Of a stretch of DNA of 64,000 bases, positions 1 to 9,011 are shown in pieces. The stretch is taken from positions 1,240,001 to 1,304,000 of the forward strand of contig NZ_JAJFZL010000001.1 of NCBI RefSeq assembly GCF_020733635.1, given 5' to 3'. Made by a program: the position numbers and the translations under genes. Below the pieces are notes generated by a model. The model saw only the letters and a list, made by a program, of their open reading frames with translations, was not told where the DNA came from and did not search any database. Within the stretch, counting starts at the first letter, position 1; the number at the start of each line of letters is the position of its first letter. The DNA comes from Nocardia spumae (GTDB lineage Bacteria; Actinomycetota; Actinomycetes; Mycobacteriales; Mycobacteriaceae).

Positions 1-3000
1 AAATGCTCGCCGTGCTGTTGCTTGCCGACTTGGTTGATCCAGTCGACCAGGCCCATTCGCCCGGACTGCTGATCACCACGGATCTCTCCGTTGTCCAGCA
101 TGACCACCCACTGGGGCCGGCCGGTCTGCCGGAACTTGCCGGTCTTCTCGTCGTAGACGACTTCGGCATCGCGCAGAATGTCGTGGGCCATCTGCTTCAG
201 TTTGGACTGGGTACTGTCGAGGAATATCGGTTCGGAAACTTTGAGGTTCGAAGCGTAGAACCGGGGCATCTCCGGAACGGGGCCGATCCCGAGTTCGTCG
301 TAGAGCGCGTTCTCGACGTGCTTGAGTGTTCCGGAGAGTCCGGACGGTTCGAACAGCATCTCACTGCCGATCAATTGCTGGGCCGACATCCGCATCGAAT
401 GATGTTGTTCGGCACGGACATCGATGCCCTCCTTGAGTTCGACGAACTGCGCGACGCCCTGCCAGCGCACCTCCGACGATTTCTCCCGGTTCCACATCGG
501 CTTGTCATTGGTGTCCGAGGCCAGGATGCCGATCTTGCGGGTGCTGGTGGGCTCGGCGTCGCCGGTTTTCGCCGCGTTGGGGTCGGCCGGCACCTTCTCC
601 TCGAAAATGATGTAGTGCGTGCCGCGCTCGACACCCCAGCGGGCATTGGCGGCGTGCGCGAACAGCGCCGCCTCCTCCGTGGTGATCGGCTCGCCGGGGG
701 CTTTCTCCAGTTTGGCGATAGCCGCGTCGGTGGTGCGGGCCGACCACATACCGCGGGTATTGTCCGGGCGCGCGAAATCCGCTGCGGTGAGGCCGTGTTC
801 GCGCTCGGCGGTGGTCAGGCGCTCCCACAGGGCCTGCAGTCGTGCCACCTGCTCGGGCGATGCGTTCTCGGACGCGCCGGGAGACAGAACACATTCGGAG
901 TTGCCGTCGAAGATGGTGTCGAATTCGTCGATGGTGTGCTTACCGGCGGGGAACGGTTCGAAGCGATCGGCCAACCCGTGATCGGCGGCCGCCAGGTCGA
1001 GTTGCCGCTTGATCGCGTCGATCGAGGGCTTCTCGTTCATCCACTGGCGCAGCGCTTCGATTTGGGCCGGATCGGCGCCATGGGCGGCCAGCTTGTCGAC
1101 CATATCGTTGGCGACCCGCAGCCCCCGGAACAGATAGTCCTCCTGAGTGCCGACGACGATGCGGTTGCGGCCGTCGCCGAGATCCGGCAGTGGGTTGTCC
1201 TGATCCATGCGGAAGACTTCGATGCCGATATCGGTTCCCGGGCGGGACAGGAACTCGTGCAGTTCGCCGGCCAATTCGCCCGCCAGGAGATCGCTACTGG
1301 TCCACGCGTGCGCGGTGCCGTGATCGGTCGCGTCGGCGACCAGGCTCATCACCATCACCAGCGTCTTACCCTCACCGGTCTTCATATCGACCGGGCCGTG
1401 CTGCAAGGCCAGACAGGTGGCGACCTGGGTTTCCCGGGCGATGCGATGGCGATCGTCGCCGCGGCGGATCCACTCCGTCATCGCCGCGATCCGTTCCTCG
1501 GTGGTCCCCCGGGTCATCGCGGTGATCAGGTGCTTCGGCCCGACCTTCTCGATCGGCCCGTGGCCGCCGAGGACGCTCGGCAGTTCGCGCAGTGAGCCGA
1601 TCGCCTTGGCCGCGGCGAGCGCCGCGCGCACCCGCTCCCGCGATACCGCGGCGAATACCGCATCCCGATCGGTGAGCACCCCGGCCTCGAAGGCGCGCAT
1701 CAGTGCCACACCGGCCTCGTCCGACAGCGCGACCAGTGCGACGGCCGCCTCACGCACCGCGGTCTCACGGGCGGCGACGGCCTGTTCGTGCACTGCCCGG
1801 CTGTCGTCGAGTTCGGTCGACGCGCGTTCGCGGTTCTCGACCGCCTGCTCATGTGCGGCGACGGCGGCATCGTGTGCGGCGCGTGCCTTCTCGTGCGCGG
1901 CCAGTGCCTCGTCGCGGGCTTCGACGGCTCGCTGATGGCCGGCCGCCGCATCGTCGCGTGTGCGGACGGATTCTTCCTGCGCGGTGTGGGCCCGGTCGCG
2001 GGCAGCGGTGGTCTCGGCACGGTGCGCGCGGGCCTGTTCGTGGGTGGTGCGGGCGGCGTCGCGTTCGGACTCCGCACGGTCCAGGGTGGCGCGCGCCCGC
2101 TCGAGTTCGCTGCCGTCCCCCTCGTTCTCCGCCGCCCGGCGGCGCACCTCGGCGAGCTGTTCCTCGGCCGTTCGTACTTGTTCCTCGGCGGCGTTCAACC
2201 GGCGCCGCGCGGCGCGTACCTCGTGCTCGGCGGCGCGCACCTCCTTGTCTGCTCTCCCGCGCTGTTCGGTGGCCGCGAGCGCGCGTTCTTCGGCGGTGCG
2301 CAGGTCTGTATCGGTTCGCTGGGCGTCTTCCTCGGCCCGGCGCAGCCGGGTGGCACCGGCTTCCTGGTCGGCAGTGCGTTCCTCGACGGCCCGGTTGGCC
2401 GAATTCTCCTGCCGACGCGCCTGTGTCAGCGCGGCCTCTCGTTCCGCCACCGTGTCACGGGCCGCGTCCTGCTCGGCCTTCGACTGTGCGAGGCCTTGCT
2501 CTTCCCGCGCGCGCAACTGCTCGGTGCGCTGTTCCTCCCGCTTGATCCGTTGTGCGGTAAGCGCTTTGGCGTCCTCCGGGCTGGTGTTGGCCGGTATCGG
2601 CTGGTTGCCGCCGATCGGGTCCGCGGATGCGGTGGCCGGCGGCGGCGCCACACCGACCAGGCTCATATCGACGGTAACGGGGGTGACGTTGAGAGGTCCG
2701 GCCACCGTGGCTCCGGACTTGGAGGTCTTCTCCGCGACCGATTCGCCGATGGGATTGGCGGCACTCGGTTCGACGGCAGGCGATGTGGGCGGCGCACCTT
2801 CCGACGACCCGGACGGGTGCTGGGCGCCCGCCGCCGGTGTGCTCGCTGCCGGCTCGGTATCCCCGGTGGTCGCCACCGCCGGCTGCGCCTCGCTGGTGTC
2901 CGGCGCGGGAGTGCCGGTGCCGGGTTCGACCTCCGTCTTGCCCTGTTCGGCGGCGACGTCGGCCGGTGGCGCGACAGTCTTGTTCGCGTCGGGTTCCGGT

Positions 3001-4640
3001 GTGGTGACGGTCTTGTTCGCCTCCGGCTCCGCTGCGGCGACGGCCTTGCCCGCCTTGGGCTCAGTGCTGGAATCCGGCTGTCCTGATGAAGTTTTCGTCG
3101 GTTCCGGCGGAGCGTCGACGGTCGGTGCCACCACGTTCTTGCGGACAGGTCCGGGCGGTGCGGACACCGTCGGCTTCGCGGCGGGCTCACCTGCCTTGGG
3201 AATGACCCCGTTCGATGGAGATGCCGACGGCGCTCGATCCTTCGGTATCGCGTGCTGCTTCGCGACTTCAGGAGCCGGACCGTTCGGCTTCGCGGCGGTC
3301 ACGGCCGCATCCGGTACGGAGGTATGTGGTGCGGGCGCCGAATCAACCGCAAGCTTCGACCACTTCGGCATGCGAATCTCGTTGGCCGAGACAGTATTTA
3401 CCGAGTGCTGCGGCAACTGGCCGAGGGACTTCGAGGTCTTACCGGCCGCTGTCTCGCCCGCGATATTGCTCGCGAAGACGGGTGATGGTTCTGCTTTCGC
3501 ACCCGGCTGCGCGCCCGGTTTCGGCTCGCCGGCCGCGGTCTCGGCGTTGCGCAGGAGCTCGAGGTATTTCGCGATCTGGGGGTTGACGCCCTGCGCGTCG
3601 ACCGGACCCGCGGGTACGGCGTCGGCGTCGGGCACCGGTACCTGACCGGGAGTACCGGCCCGGCCGAGCAATTCGGGCGCGCGGGTGTTGACCCGGATCT
3701 CGCGGGCAGCGTGGCTCGCGGAACCGAGGAAGCCGCTGGTCACGGCGGGCATCAGGCCCTCGGTGAGGGTCTTCGTCGTGAACTCGCCGCCGGAGGCCGC
3801 GATGGAGAAGGCCGCGCCGGCGATCCCGCCCACCAGACCGCCGCTCGCGCCGAGCACCGCCGTGCCGCCCAGTTGCACCAGGGTGCGCCGGGCCGCGGTG
3901 GTGGCGCTTTCGGCGAGAGCACTGATTTTCGGTACCACCCAGCGCTTTCCGAGCCACTGGCCCGCAACCGCGCCCGCGGCCCCGCCGATCGCGCCGGCGC
4001 CGGCCGCGATCCCGGCCGATTTCCAATCCATCTGCTCGCGATGCCCGGTCGCGACCTGATAGGCCTGCGCCCCGGCATTGAGCCCGCCGCCCTGCAGGAT
4101 GCCGAGCAGCGCGGCCCGTCCGGCCAGTTGTAGTGCGGAGCGCTCGGCGGCGGCGCGCAGACCGTGGGTGGCGACGAATTCCAGTAGCCTGCGCCATGCC
4201 GCCTGCAACGCCTTGTCGGTGGCCTGCCGGGTGAAGTAGGCCTGCGGAACCGCGGTCGCGCCGAATGTCAGTGCCGCGCTGGCCAACGAGGCGGCGAAGA
4301 ACAGGGCGAAACCGATCACCGTGATCTTCATCAGCTCGGTCTCGTTGGCGTGGCCGTGCGACTGCTTGCCCAGACTCTCACAGCACAGCGCCTGATCGTG
4401 GAAATTAGCGGCCAGCTGCAGGTAACTCGCCTCGAGGCTGTCCCCGGTCTCCCCGCTGATGATCGATCGTCGCGCGGCTGCCTTCGCGGTGAGCGTCTCG
4501 GACTGGATGCGACACCAGTCGGCGGTGTCGAACCACCTGTCGCCGACCGCGCGAAGTCTGTCCTCGTCACCGGACGGGAAATGACCGGCGACGCACTCCA
4601 CCACCATGGGGGGTAACCCTTGTGGCAAAGTCAGACTCAT
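1..4640 (-). CDS. Giant ESX/polymorphic-toxin-like protein with SecA-type DEAD motor (C-terminus outside window)
   Basis: At least 1,546 codons stay open from ATG 4640 to the left edge; codons were followed in one frame. Residues about 1-100 resemble the WXG100/CpnT-N-like head of type VII-secreted toxins (LPPMVVECVAG..F.SGDEDRLRAVGDRW). A hydrophobic segment (ITVIGFALFFAASLASAALTFG region) and a Gly/Ala-rich helical stretch reach about residue 330. A Pro/Ala/Glu linker follows to about 690, then an Arg/Glu/Ala coiled coil (about 690-970). A SecA-like DEAD motor comes next: Q-like motif RETQVATCLALQHG, Walker A MKTGEGKT (1362-1385), Walker B IDEFD (918-932), and a later segment aligning to SecA around FVELKEG...GLSGTL. 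Normal SecA is about 900 aa and lacks this head. The head suggests export through an ESX system; the motor's role is inferred only. Start ATG 4640 has only a weak ribosome site (gaggt about 14 nt upstream). The C-terminal cargo is not visible. Confidence 0.75.
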   Translation of the reverse strand, partial: MSLTLPQGLPPMVVECVAGHFPSGDEDRLRAVGDRWFDTADWCRIQSETLTAKAAARRSIISGETGDSLEASYLQLAANFHDQALCCESLGKQSHGHANETELMKITVIGFALFFAASLASAALTFGATAVPQAYFTRQATDKALQAAWRRLLEFVATHGLRAAAERSALQLAGRAALLGILQGGGLNAGAQAYQVATGHREQMDWKSAGIAAGAGAIGGAAGAVAGQWLGKRWVVPKISALAESATTAARRTLVQLGGTAVLGASGGLVGGIAGAAFSIAASGGEFTTKTLTEGLMPAVTSGFLGSASHAAREIRVNTRAPELLGRAGTPGQVPVPDADAVPAGPVDAQGVNPQIAKYLELLRNAETAAGEPKPGAQPGAKAEPSPVFASNIAGETAAGKTSKSLGQLPQHSVNTVSANEIRMPKWSKLAVDSAPAPHTSVPDAAVTAAKPNGPAPEVAKQHAIPKDRAPSASPSNGVIPKAGEPAAKPTVSAPPGPVRKNVVAPTVDAPPEPTKTSSGQPDSSTEPKAGKAVAAAEPEANKTVTTPEPDANKTVAPPADVAAEQGKTEVEPGTGTPAPDTSEAQPAVATTGDTEPAASTPAAGAQHPSGSSEGAPPTSPAVEPSAANPIGESVAEKTSKSGATVAGPLNVTPVTVDMSLVGVAPPPATASADPIGGNQPIPANTSPEDAKALTAQRIKREEQRTEQLRAREEQGLAQSKAEQDAARDTVAEREAALTQARRQENSANRAVEERTADQEAGATRLRRAEEDAQRTDTDLRTAEERALAATEQRGRADKEVRAAEHEVRAARRRLNAAEEQVRTAEEQLAEVRRRAAENEGDGSELERARATLDRAESERDAARTTHEQARAHRAETTAARDRAHTAQEESVRTRDDAAAGHQRAVEARDEALAAHEKARAAHDAAVAAHEQAVENRERASTELDDSRAVHEQAVAARETAVREAAVALVALSDEAGVALMRAFEAGVLTDRDAVFAAVSRERVRAALAAAKAIGSLRELPSVLGGHGPIEKVGPKHLITAMTRGTTEERIAAMTEWIRRGDDRHRIARETQVATCLALQHGPVDMKTGEGKTLVMVMSLVADATDHGTAHAWTSSDLLAGELAGELHEFLSRPGTDIGIEVFRMDQDNPLPDLGDGRNRIVVGTQEDYLFRGLRVANDMVDKLAAHGADPAQIEALRQWMNEKPSIDAIKRQLDLAAADHGLADRFEPFPAGKHTIDEFDTIFDGNSECVLSPGASENASPEQVARLQALWERLTTAEREHGLTAADFARPDNTRGMWSARTTDAAIAKLEKAPGEPITTEEAALFAHAANARWGVERGTHYIIFEEKVPADPNAAKTGDAEPTSTRKIGILASDTNDKPMWNREKSSEVRWQGVAQFVELKEGIDVRAEQHHSMRMSAQQLIGSEMLFEPSGLSGTLKHVENALYDELGIGPVPEMPRFYASNLKVSEPIFLDSTQSKLKQMAHDILRDAEVVYDEKTGKFRQTGRPQWVVMLDNGEIRGDQQSGRMGLVDWINQVGKQQHGEH

Positions 4641-4686
4641 TGACAGCCCTACCTCGCCGTTCTCCGCCGGTGATGAACCGATATCC

Positions 4687-4710
4687 CGGTCGGTTGGCGT
4701 CAACCGACCG
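4687..4710. promoter_or_regulatory. Perfect 10-bp inverted repeat upstream of the SecA-like gene
   Basis: CGGTCGGTTG, a 4-nt spacer and its exact reverse complement CAACCGACCG lie 46 bp before the start of the SecA-like gene and 58 bp past the stop of the MocR gene. No T-run follows on the minus strand. It may be an operator or a hairpin terminator for the MocR gene; the sequence does not decide which. Confidence 0.5.
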
Positions 4711-4767
4711 AACAATTATCCTCGTGGTTCCAGGTTTATCTCCAGTGGGAATGGTTATGGCACACGC

Positions 4768-6138
4768 TCAGCTAGCGGCGTCCGCGAGGCATTCGGCGGC
4801 GATGCGGACGGCGTCCCGGAGTTCGGCTCGCGACAGCGCGGCGTAGCCGATCGGGGTGCCGAAGGTGTGGCGGTCACCGCTGTGATGGCGGGCCAGCGAG
4901 TCCAGCGCCACACCGCGGCGGCGGGCGGTGTCGACGGCCTGCTGTTCGGCGGCCGCCGAATCGAGTGGTACCAGCACATGCGAACCCGCGTGGTCGCCGG
5001 CGACCACGAGTCCACGTGCTCGGAGTTCGGACACGACCAGTGCCCGCCGGGGTGGCATCTCCCGGCGCAGCCGCCGCAGATGCCGGGCCAGATCGCCGTG
5101 GCGGGCGAATTCGGCGAGCATCACCTGGCCGGCGGCGGCCGGACAGGTTCCGGACGACTCCCGATGCGCCAGTACGGCTTCGGCTACTTTCCGGGCGGCG
5201 ACCAGCCAGCCGACGCCGAGAGTGGTGGACAGGATCTTCGAGGTGGTGCCCAGATGGATCACCAGGTCCGGAGCCAGCGTCGCGAGCAACGGCAACGGCG
5301 CACTGTCGTAACGCAATTCGCCGTCGTAGTCGTCCTCGATGATCCAGGCGCCGGTGCGGCGGGCGAAGTCGACGAGTTCGACCCGGCGTGCGGCGGGCAT
5401 CCGGACTCCGAGCGGAAATTGGTGTGCCGGAGTGCAATACACGCCGCGGATGCCGGTCGGAATCCGATCGACCCGGATGCCGTCGGCATCGAGTGGGACC
5501 GGCACCACCCGGATCCCGGCGGCGCGGAATCCGCCCACCGCGCGCTGATACCCCGGATCCTCGATGGCCACCGCGTCACCGGGCCGCAGGAGGGCGCGAG
5601 CGAGTTCTCCGACCGCGGCGCCCGTTCCGCCGGTGGCCAGCACGGCCGCGTCCCGGCTCGCTGTGAGGCCGCGATGACGCAGCAGATGTTCGGCGATCGT
5701 CGCGAGGTAGTCGGGCTCGCCGGCCCGACGCTTGGCTGCCGACGGCGGACGATCACCGGCCGCGCGCCACGCGCGACGCCATGCGGCCGGGTCGATCGTC
5801 GCCACACAGGGCACGCCGGGGGCCAGATCGAGCAGGTCGGGATCCGGTGCGGAAGGCGTCCGCACCCCGATGTGTTCCGGCGCGATGGTAGGAGCCGCGA
5901 GCAGGTAGGTGCCCGAGCCGTGCCGCCCCGAGAGCCAGCCCTCGGCATGCAGCTGGTCGTAGGCGGCGGTAACCACCGTCCGGCTCACTCCCAGTTGTCC
6001 GGCCAACGCCCGCGAGGACGGCAGCCGATCCCCGCTCCGCAACCGGCCGTCGGTGGCCGCGGCGCGCAGTTCTTCGGCGAGCTGCACGGCCAGCGGGCCC
6101 GGCGCGGTGCGATCGATGGACAGCGCCAGTTCGTCCAC
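4768..6138 (-). CDS. MocR/PdxR-type GntR-aminotransferase transcriptional regulator
   Basis: About 456 aa, the usual MocR length. An N-terminal GntR winged helix (LAVQLAEELRAAATDGRLRSGDRLPSSRALA...VSRTVVTAAYDQL, residues about 15-75) is followed by a fold-type I aminotransferase domain with EDPGYQ, EDDYDGE and the PLP-lysine motif GTTSKIL (Lys about 301). Family members sense PLP or amines and often control vitamin B6 genes or a divergent enzyme gene. GTG 6138 is chosen as start because GGGAGG lies 5 nt upstream; an in-frame GTG at 6171 has no ribosome site and would overlap the candidate operator. It is divergent from an FMN/PLP-oxidase-like gene, its probable target. Confidence 0.85.
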   Translation of the reverse strand: MDELALSIDRTAPGPLAVQLAEELRAAATDGRLRSGDRLPSSRALAGQLGVSRTVVTAAYDQLHAEGWLSGRHGSGTYLLAAPTIAPEHIGVRTPSAPDPDLLDLAPGVPCVATIDPAAWRRAWRAAGDRPPSAAKRRAGEPDYLATIAEHLLRHRGLTASRDAAVLATGGTGAAVGELARALLRPGDAVAIEDPGYQRAVGGFRAAGIRVVPVPLDADGIRVDRIPTGIRGVYCTPAHQFPLGVRMPAARRVELVDFARRTGAWIIEDDYDGELRYDSAPLPLLATLAPDLVIHLGTTSKILSTTLGVGWLVAARKVAEAVLAHRESSGTCPAAAGQVMLAEFARHGDLARHLRRLRREMPPRRALVVSELRARGLVVAGDHAGSHVLVPLDSAAAEQQAVDTARRRGVALDSLARHHSGDRHTFGTPIGYAALSRAELRDAVRIAAECLADAAS

Positions 6139-6156
6139 GACCACCTCCCGAATCAG

Positions 6157-6166
6157 AAGTGGACTG
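6157..6166 (+). promoter_or_regulatory. Candidate PdxR/MocR operator
   Basis: AAGTGGACTG in the 86-bp divergent gap resembles the PdxR box I recall from Corynebacterium (AAAGTGGWCTA-like). Only one clear copy is seen, although MocR proteins usually bind direct repeats, so this is tentative. Confidence 0.35.
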
Positions 6167-6224
6167 TTCACATTGCCCAGAATTGGATATTCAGCAATGC
6201 CACTCGAGCATAGATGCTGGCAGT

Positions 6225-6920
6225 ATGACCGACACCGCGGCTACCCGAACCCCGCTCTCGCCGACCCCGCGCAGTACCGTCACCCGCTACCGCGACCGGG
6301 CGGCGACCGACCGCGCCGCACTCGACGAGATCCTGGACGAGGGTCTGATCTGTCATCTCGGGGTGACGCTGCGTGGTGCGCCGGTGGTGCTCCCCACCGT
6401 CTACGGGCGGATCGGCGACACCCTGTATCTGCACGGATCCACCGGCGCCGGGAATCTGCGGGCGGCGCCGGCCGAACCCGTCTCGGTGGCCGTCACCCTG
6501 GTCGACGCCATCGTGTATGCCCGTGCGGCCATGCACTTCTCGATGAACTACCGCTCCGCGGTGATCCACGGCCGCCCGGTGGAGGTCATCGACGCCGGGG
6601 AACGCCTGCGCGGACTGCGCGCCATCGTCGAACATTCCGCGCCCGGAGCGTGGGACACGGTGCGGCCGCCGGACAAGAAGGAGTCGGCGGCCACCATCGT
6701 GCTGGCACTCGACCTGACCGAAGCCTCGGTCAAGATTCGCGGCGGTGACCCCTCCGATGAGGCGGCCGATCTCGCCGGCCCGGCGTGGGCGGGCCTGCTC
6801 CCGGTACGACAGACCTTCGGCGACCCGATCCCCGCCCCCGATCTCGCGGACGGGATCGAGGTCCCGCCGCATATCCGTGCCCGGGCGGGCGGTTCCGCGT
6901 CATGTGACGACTGTCGCTGA
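6225..6920 (+). CDS. Pyridoxamine 5'-phosphate oxidase-fold flavin/deazaflavin-binding protein
   Basis: 231 aa with the split-barrel PPOX fold typical of FMN, F420 or haem-binding oxidoreductases: ICHLGVTLRGAPVVLPTVYGRIGDTLYLHGSTGAGNLR near residues 40-80, then SVAVTLVDAIVYARAAMHFSMNYRSAVIHG. This layout matches the actinobacterial nitroimidazole-reductase-like/PPOX family rather than true PdxH. Substrate is unknown. ATG 6225 (TDTAATRTPLSP) is preferred over an upstream in-frame start that would overlap the divergent gene. It is head-to-head with the MocR gene, the usual arrangement for a MocR regulator and its target. Confidence 0.75.
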   Translation: MTDTAATRTPLSPTPRSTVTRYRDRAATDRAALDEILDEGLICHLGVTLRGAPVVLPTVYGRIGDTLYLHGSTGAGNLRAAPAEPVSVAVTLVDAIVYARAAMHFSMNYRSAVIHGRPVEVIDAGERLRGLRAIVEHSAPGAWDTVRPPDKKESAATIVLALDLTEASVKIRGGDPSDEAADLAGPAWAGLLPVRQTFGDPIPAPDLADGIEVPPHIRARAGGSASCDDCR

Positions 6921-6953
6921 ACGGGAGGGGAGCCGAAGTTTCGGCGGACCGGC

Positions 6954-8180
6954 TCACCACACCGTGACCGGCACGTCCAGTGGGTCGAGGGCGGCATGGG
7001 CGATGTCGGCCAGTGCGCCGGCCGATGAGATGTGGTCCGGATCCAGGCCGACCAGTGCGAGGGTGTAGCTGTGCCCGATGCGGCACAGGTAGCCCGAGAG
7101 CCGGGTGCGGGGCAACGCCGTGGACAGGAGGCCGGGATGGATGGCCCGGGCGGCTACTCCGGTGCAGTGGTGCGGGCCCAGCTGGGTCAGCGAGGTCGGC
7201 AGGGTGCCGATATTGGAACACAGGATGTCGCGTTCACCGGCGCCGCGTGAGAGGTGGTAGGCGATCCGGCCGGGGAGAACCTGTAAGAGTTCCGGGGGCA
7301 TGCCGTCGGGCGCCGACATGCGGTATTCGTATGCGGCCCGGCACTTTTCCCGCAGCGTCGCCGGGGTGTCGGTGCGCTCGATCCACACCTCGGTCATGGC
7401 CATGTCGTTGTCGACGCGCCGATCGTCGCGAGTGTCGACGGGGACGGCGGCGCAGATGCGCGGTTCGGGGAATCCGCTGTCCCACAGCATCCGGGCCAGT
7501 ACCGAGAGGAACAGGCTGTTGGGTGTGCCGCCGCGACCGGCCGCGGCCAGCTCCCAGTCGGCGGCCGGAAACTGCAGTACCGCACCGATACTCGGTAGCT
7601 CGGCGGCACGGCGGGGGGCGGTGGCCTCCGGCCGCCCGGGCGCACCGCGGCGCAGCGCGCGGGCGGTGCCCGACAGCACCGTCGCCCACTGCCGGCCGGC
7701 GTCGGACCAATCCGATCGCTGCGGCGCGTATTCGGTGACCGGGCTGCCGGACAGCGCGTGATCGACGGCCAAGGCGAGTCCGCGGCCGTCGGCCAGGGTG
7801 TGGGAGCAGGTCAGTACTACCACCGAACCGCCCTCGCGGAGGGTCGCGGCCGACAGTCGCCAGCCGGGCGCGAATTCCGGATCGAGGTCATGTCCCTGAT
7901 CGTCGGCCCAGGCCAGCACGTCGGCGGCGGCCAGCGCGCCGCCCGCGATGCGTAACGGATGGGCCGCGTCGTTGCGGCGCCAATACGGTCGCGCGCCGGG
8001 GATGCGCGGGCGGATCACGCGGCGGCCGAGTGGACCGGTCCGCAGGGCGGCGTGAATCCGCTCCAGCAGTCGCCGGTCGATCGGATCGGTGGTGCGCCAC
8101 AAACCCTGCAGGGCGCTGGGAGTGCCCAGACCGCGGTGGGCGCGCAGGAAGATCTCGTCGACGACGCTCAGCCGGCTCAT
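6954..8180 (-). CDS. Condensation/WS-DGAT-like acyltransferase
   Basis: 408 aa. The active-site motif HxxxDG is present (SHTLADGRG, His about 127), as in NRPS condensation, PapA and wax-ester synthase folds. The N-terminus MSRLSVVDEIFLRAHRGLG is typical of actinobacterial condensation-like proteins. It probably moves an acyl group between a thioester and an alcohol or amine; the acceptor is unknown. Start ATG 8180 has GAGG upstream and lies 4 nt after the stop of the enoyl-CoA hydratase gene, so the two are co-transcribed. A more distant relative is at 59577-60722. Confidence 0.7.
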   Translation of the reverse strand: MSRLSVVDEIFLRAHRGLGTPSALQGLWRTTDPIDRRLLERIHAALRTGPLGRRVIRPRIPGARPYWRRNDAAHPLRIAGGALAAADVLAWADDQGHDLDPEFAPGWRLSAATLREGGSVVVLTCSHTLADGRGLALAVDHALSGSPVTEYAPQRSDWSDAGRQWATVLSGTARALRRGAPGRPEATAPRRAAELPSIGAVLQFPAADWELAAAGRGGTPNSLFLSVLARMLWDSGFPEPRICAAVPVDTRDDRRVDNDMAMTEVWIERTDTPATLREKCRAAYEYRMSAPDGMPPELLQVLPGRIAYHLSRGAGERDILCSNIGTLPTSLTQLGPHHCTGVAARAIHPGLLSTALPRTRLSGYLCRIGHSYTLALVGLDPDHISSAGALADIAHAALDPLDVPVTVW

Positions 8181-8184
8181 GACC

Positions 8185-8958
8185 TCAGGCCGTGGATCCG
8201 TGCCGACCGGCGCCACCGGCGAATCGCTGGGCGCCTTCGAGTGCGCCGTCGGCCAGTGCGGTGAATCCGTGCCGGAATTCGCCCGCCATCGCCGTCGCCT
8301 CGTCCAGACCCCACTGTTCCAGGGCGGACATCCGGTCCGACCGCAGACAGGTCTGAGGCAGGGCGGCGAGTTCGGCGGCGAGCAGTTCGGCGGCAGAACG
8401 GGATTCGCCCGGGCCGACCACTCGATTCACCAGGCCGATCTGCAATGCCTCGGGGGCGGCGACCGCCCGGCCGGTCAGGATCATGTCCATCGCCCGGCCC
8501 GCGCCCACGATGCGGGGCAGCCGCACCGTTCCGCCGTCGATCAGCGGGACTCCCCAGCGGCGGCAGAAGACGCCGAAAGTGCTGTCCTGCTCCGCGATTC
8601 GCATATCGCACCACAGTGCCAGCTCCAGGCCACCCGCCACCGCGTAACCCGACACCGCGGCGATCACCGGCTTGGACAGTGTCATCCGAGTGGGCCCCAT
8701 CGGGCCGTCCCCGTCCGGCTCGGCGCGATTGGACTTCTCGGTGCCCAGCGATTTCAGATCCGCACCGGCGCAGAAGGTGCCCCCGGCACCCCACAGCACA
8801 GCCACCGCGGCGGTGTCGTCGGCATCGAATTCGCGGAACGCCTCCGCCAGGGCCCGCGCGGTCGGTCCGTCGACGGCATTGCGTGCCTCGGGGCGATCCA
8901 GGATCACCGTGCAGACCGGGCCGCTGCGCTCGATTCGTACGCTCACGAATCCGACCAT
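8185..8958 (-). CDS. Enoyl-CoA hydratase/isomerase (crotonase) family protein
   Basis: 257 aa crotonase fold. Oxyanion-hole segments are GAGGTFCAGADLKSLG (residues about 57-72) and YAVAGGLELALWCDMRIAE, followed by FGVFCRRWGVPLIDGGTVRLPR. The position that usually holds the first catalytic Glu of classical hydratases is not Glu, so the exact reaction on the acyl-CoA is open. It overlaps no neighbour and is followed 4 nt later by the acyltransferase gene. The start is either ATG 8958 or GTG 8946. It is divergent from a TetR gene across a strong palindrome, so probably repressed by it. Confidence 0.85.
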   Translation of the reverse strand: MVGFVSVRIERSGPVCTVILDRPEARNAVDGPTARALAEAFREFDADDTAAVAVLWGAGGTFCAGADLKSLGTEKSNRAEPDGDGPMGPTRMTLSKPVIAAVSGYAVAGGLELALWCDMRIAEQDSTFGVFCRRWGVPLIDGGTVRLPRIVGAGRAMDMILTGRAVAAPEALQIGLVNRVVGPGESRSAAELLAAELAALPQTCLRSDRMSALEQWGLDEATAMAGEFRHGFTALADGALEGAQRFAGGAGRHGSTA

Positions 8959-8981
8959 ACGGCCCGCCCCGGCCCTTGCGT

Positions 8982-9010
8982 CAAGAAATGAATTTGTGAT
9001 TCACTTCTTG
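8982..9010. promoter_or_regulatory. 29-bp TetR-type palindromic operator
   Basis: Imperfect inverted repeat with half-site CAAGAARTGAAT on each arm, in the gap between the crotonase gene and the TetR gene. The right arm ends one base before the TetR start codon, so a repressor bound here would block both divergent promoters. Confidence 0.75.
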
Positions 9011-9011
9011 C

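Noticed and set aside
3..1595. 530-codon open frame on the + strand
   Set aside because: It mirrors the codon frame of the minus-strand SecA-like gene, has no family similarity, and its His/Arg/Gly-rich composition is that of a shadow frame.
4606..6213. 535-codon open frame on the + strand opposite the MocR gene
   Set aside because: No recognisable domain, while the minus strand gives a complete MocR protein with a PLP lysine and a ribosome site.
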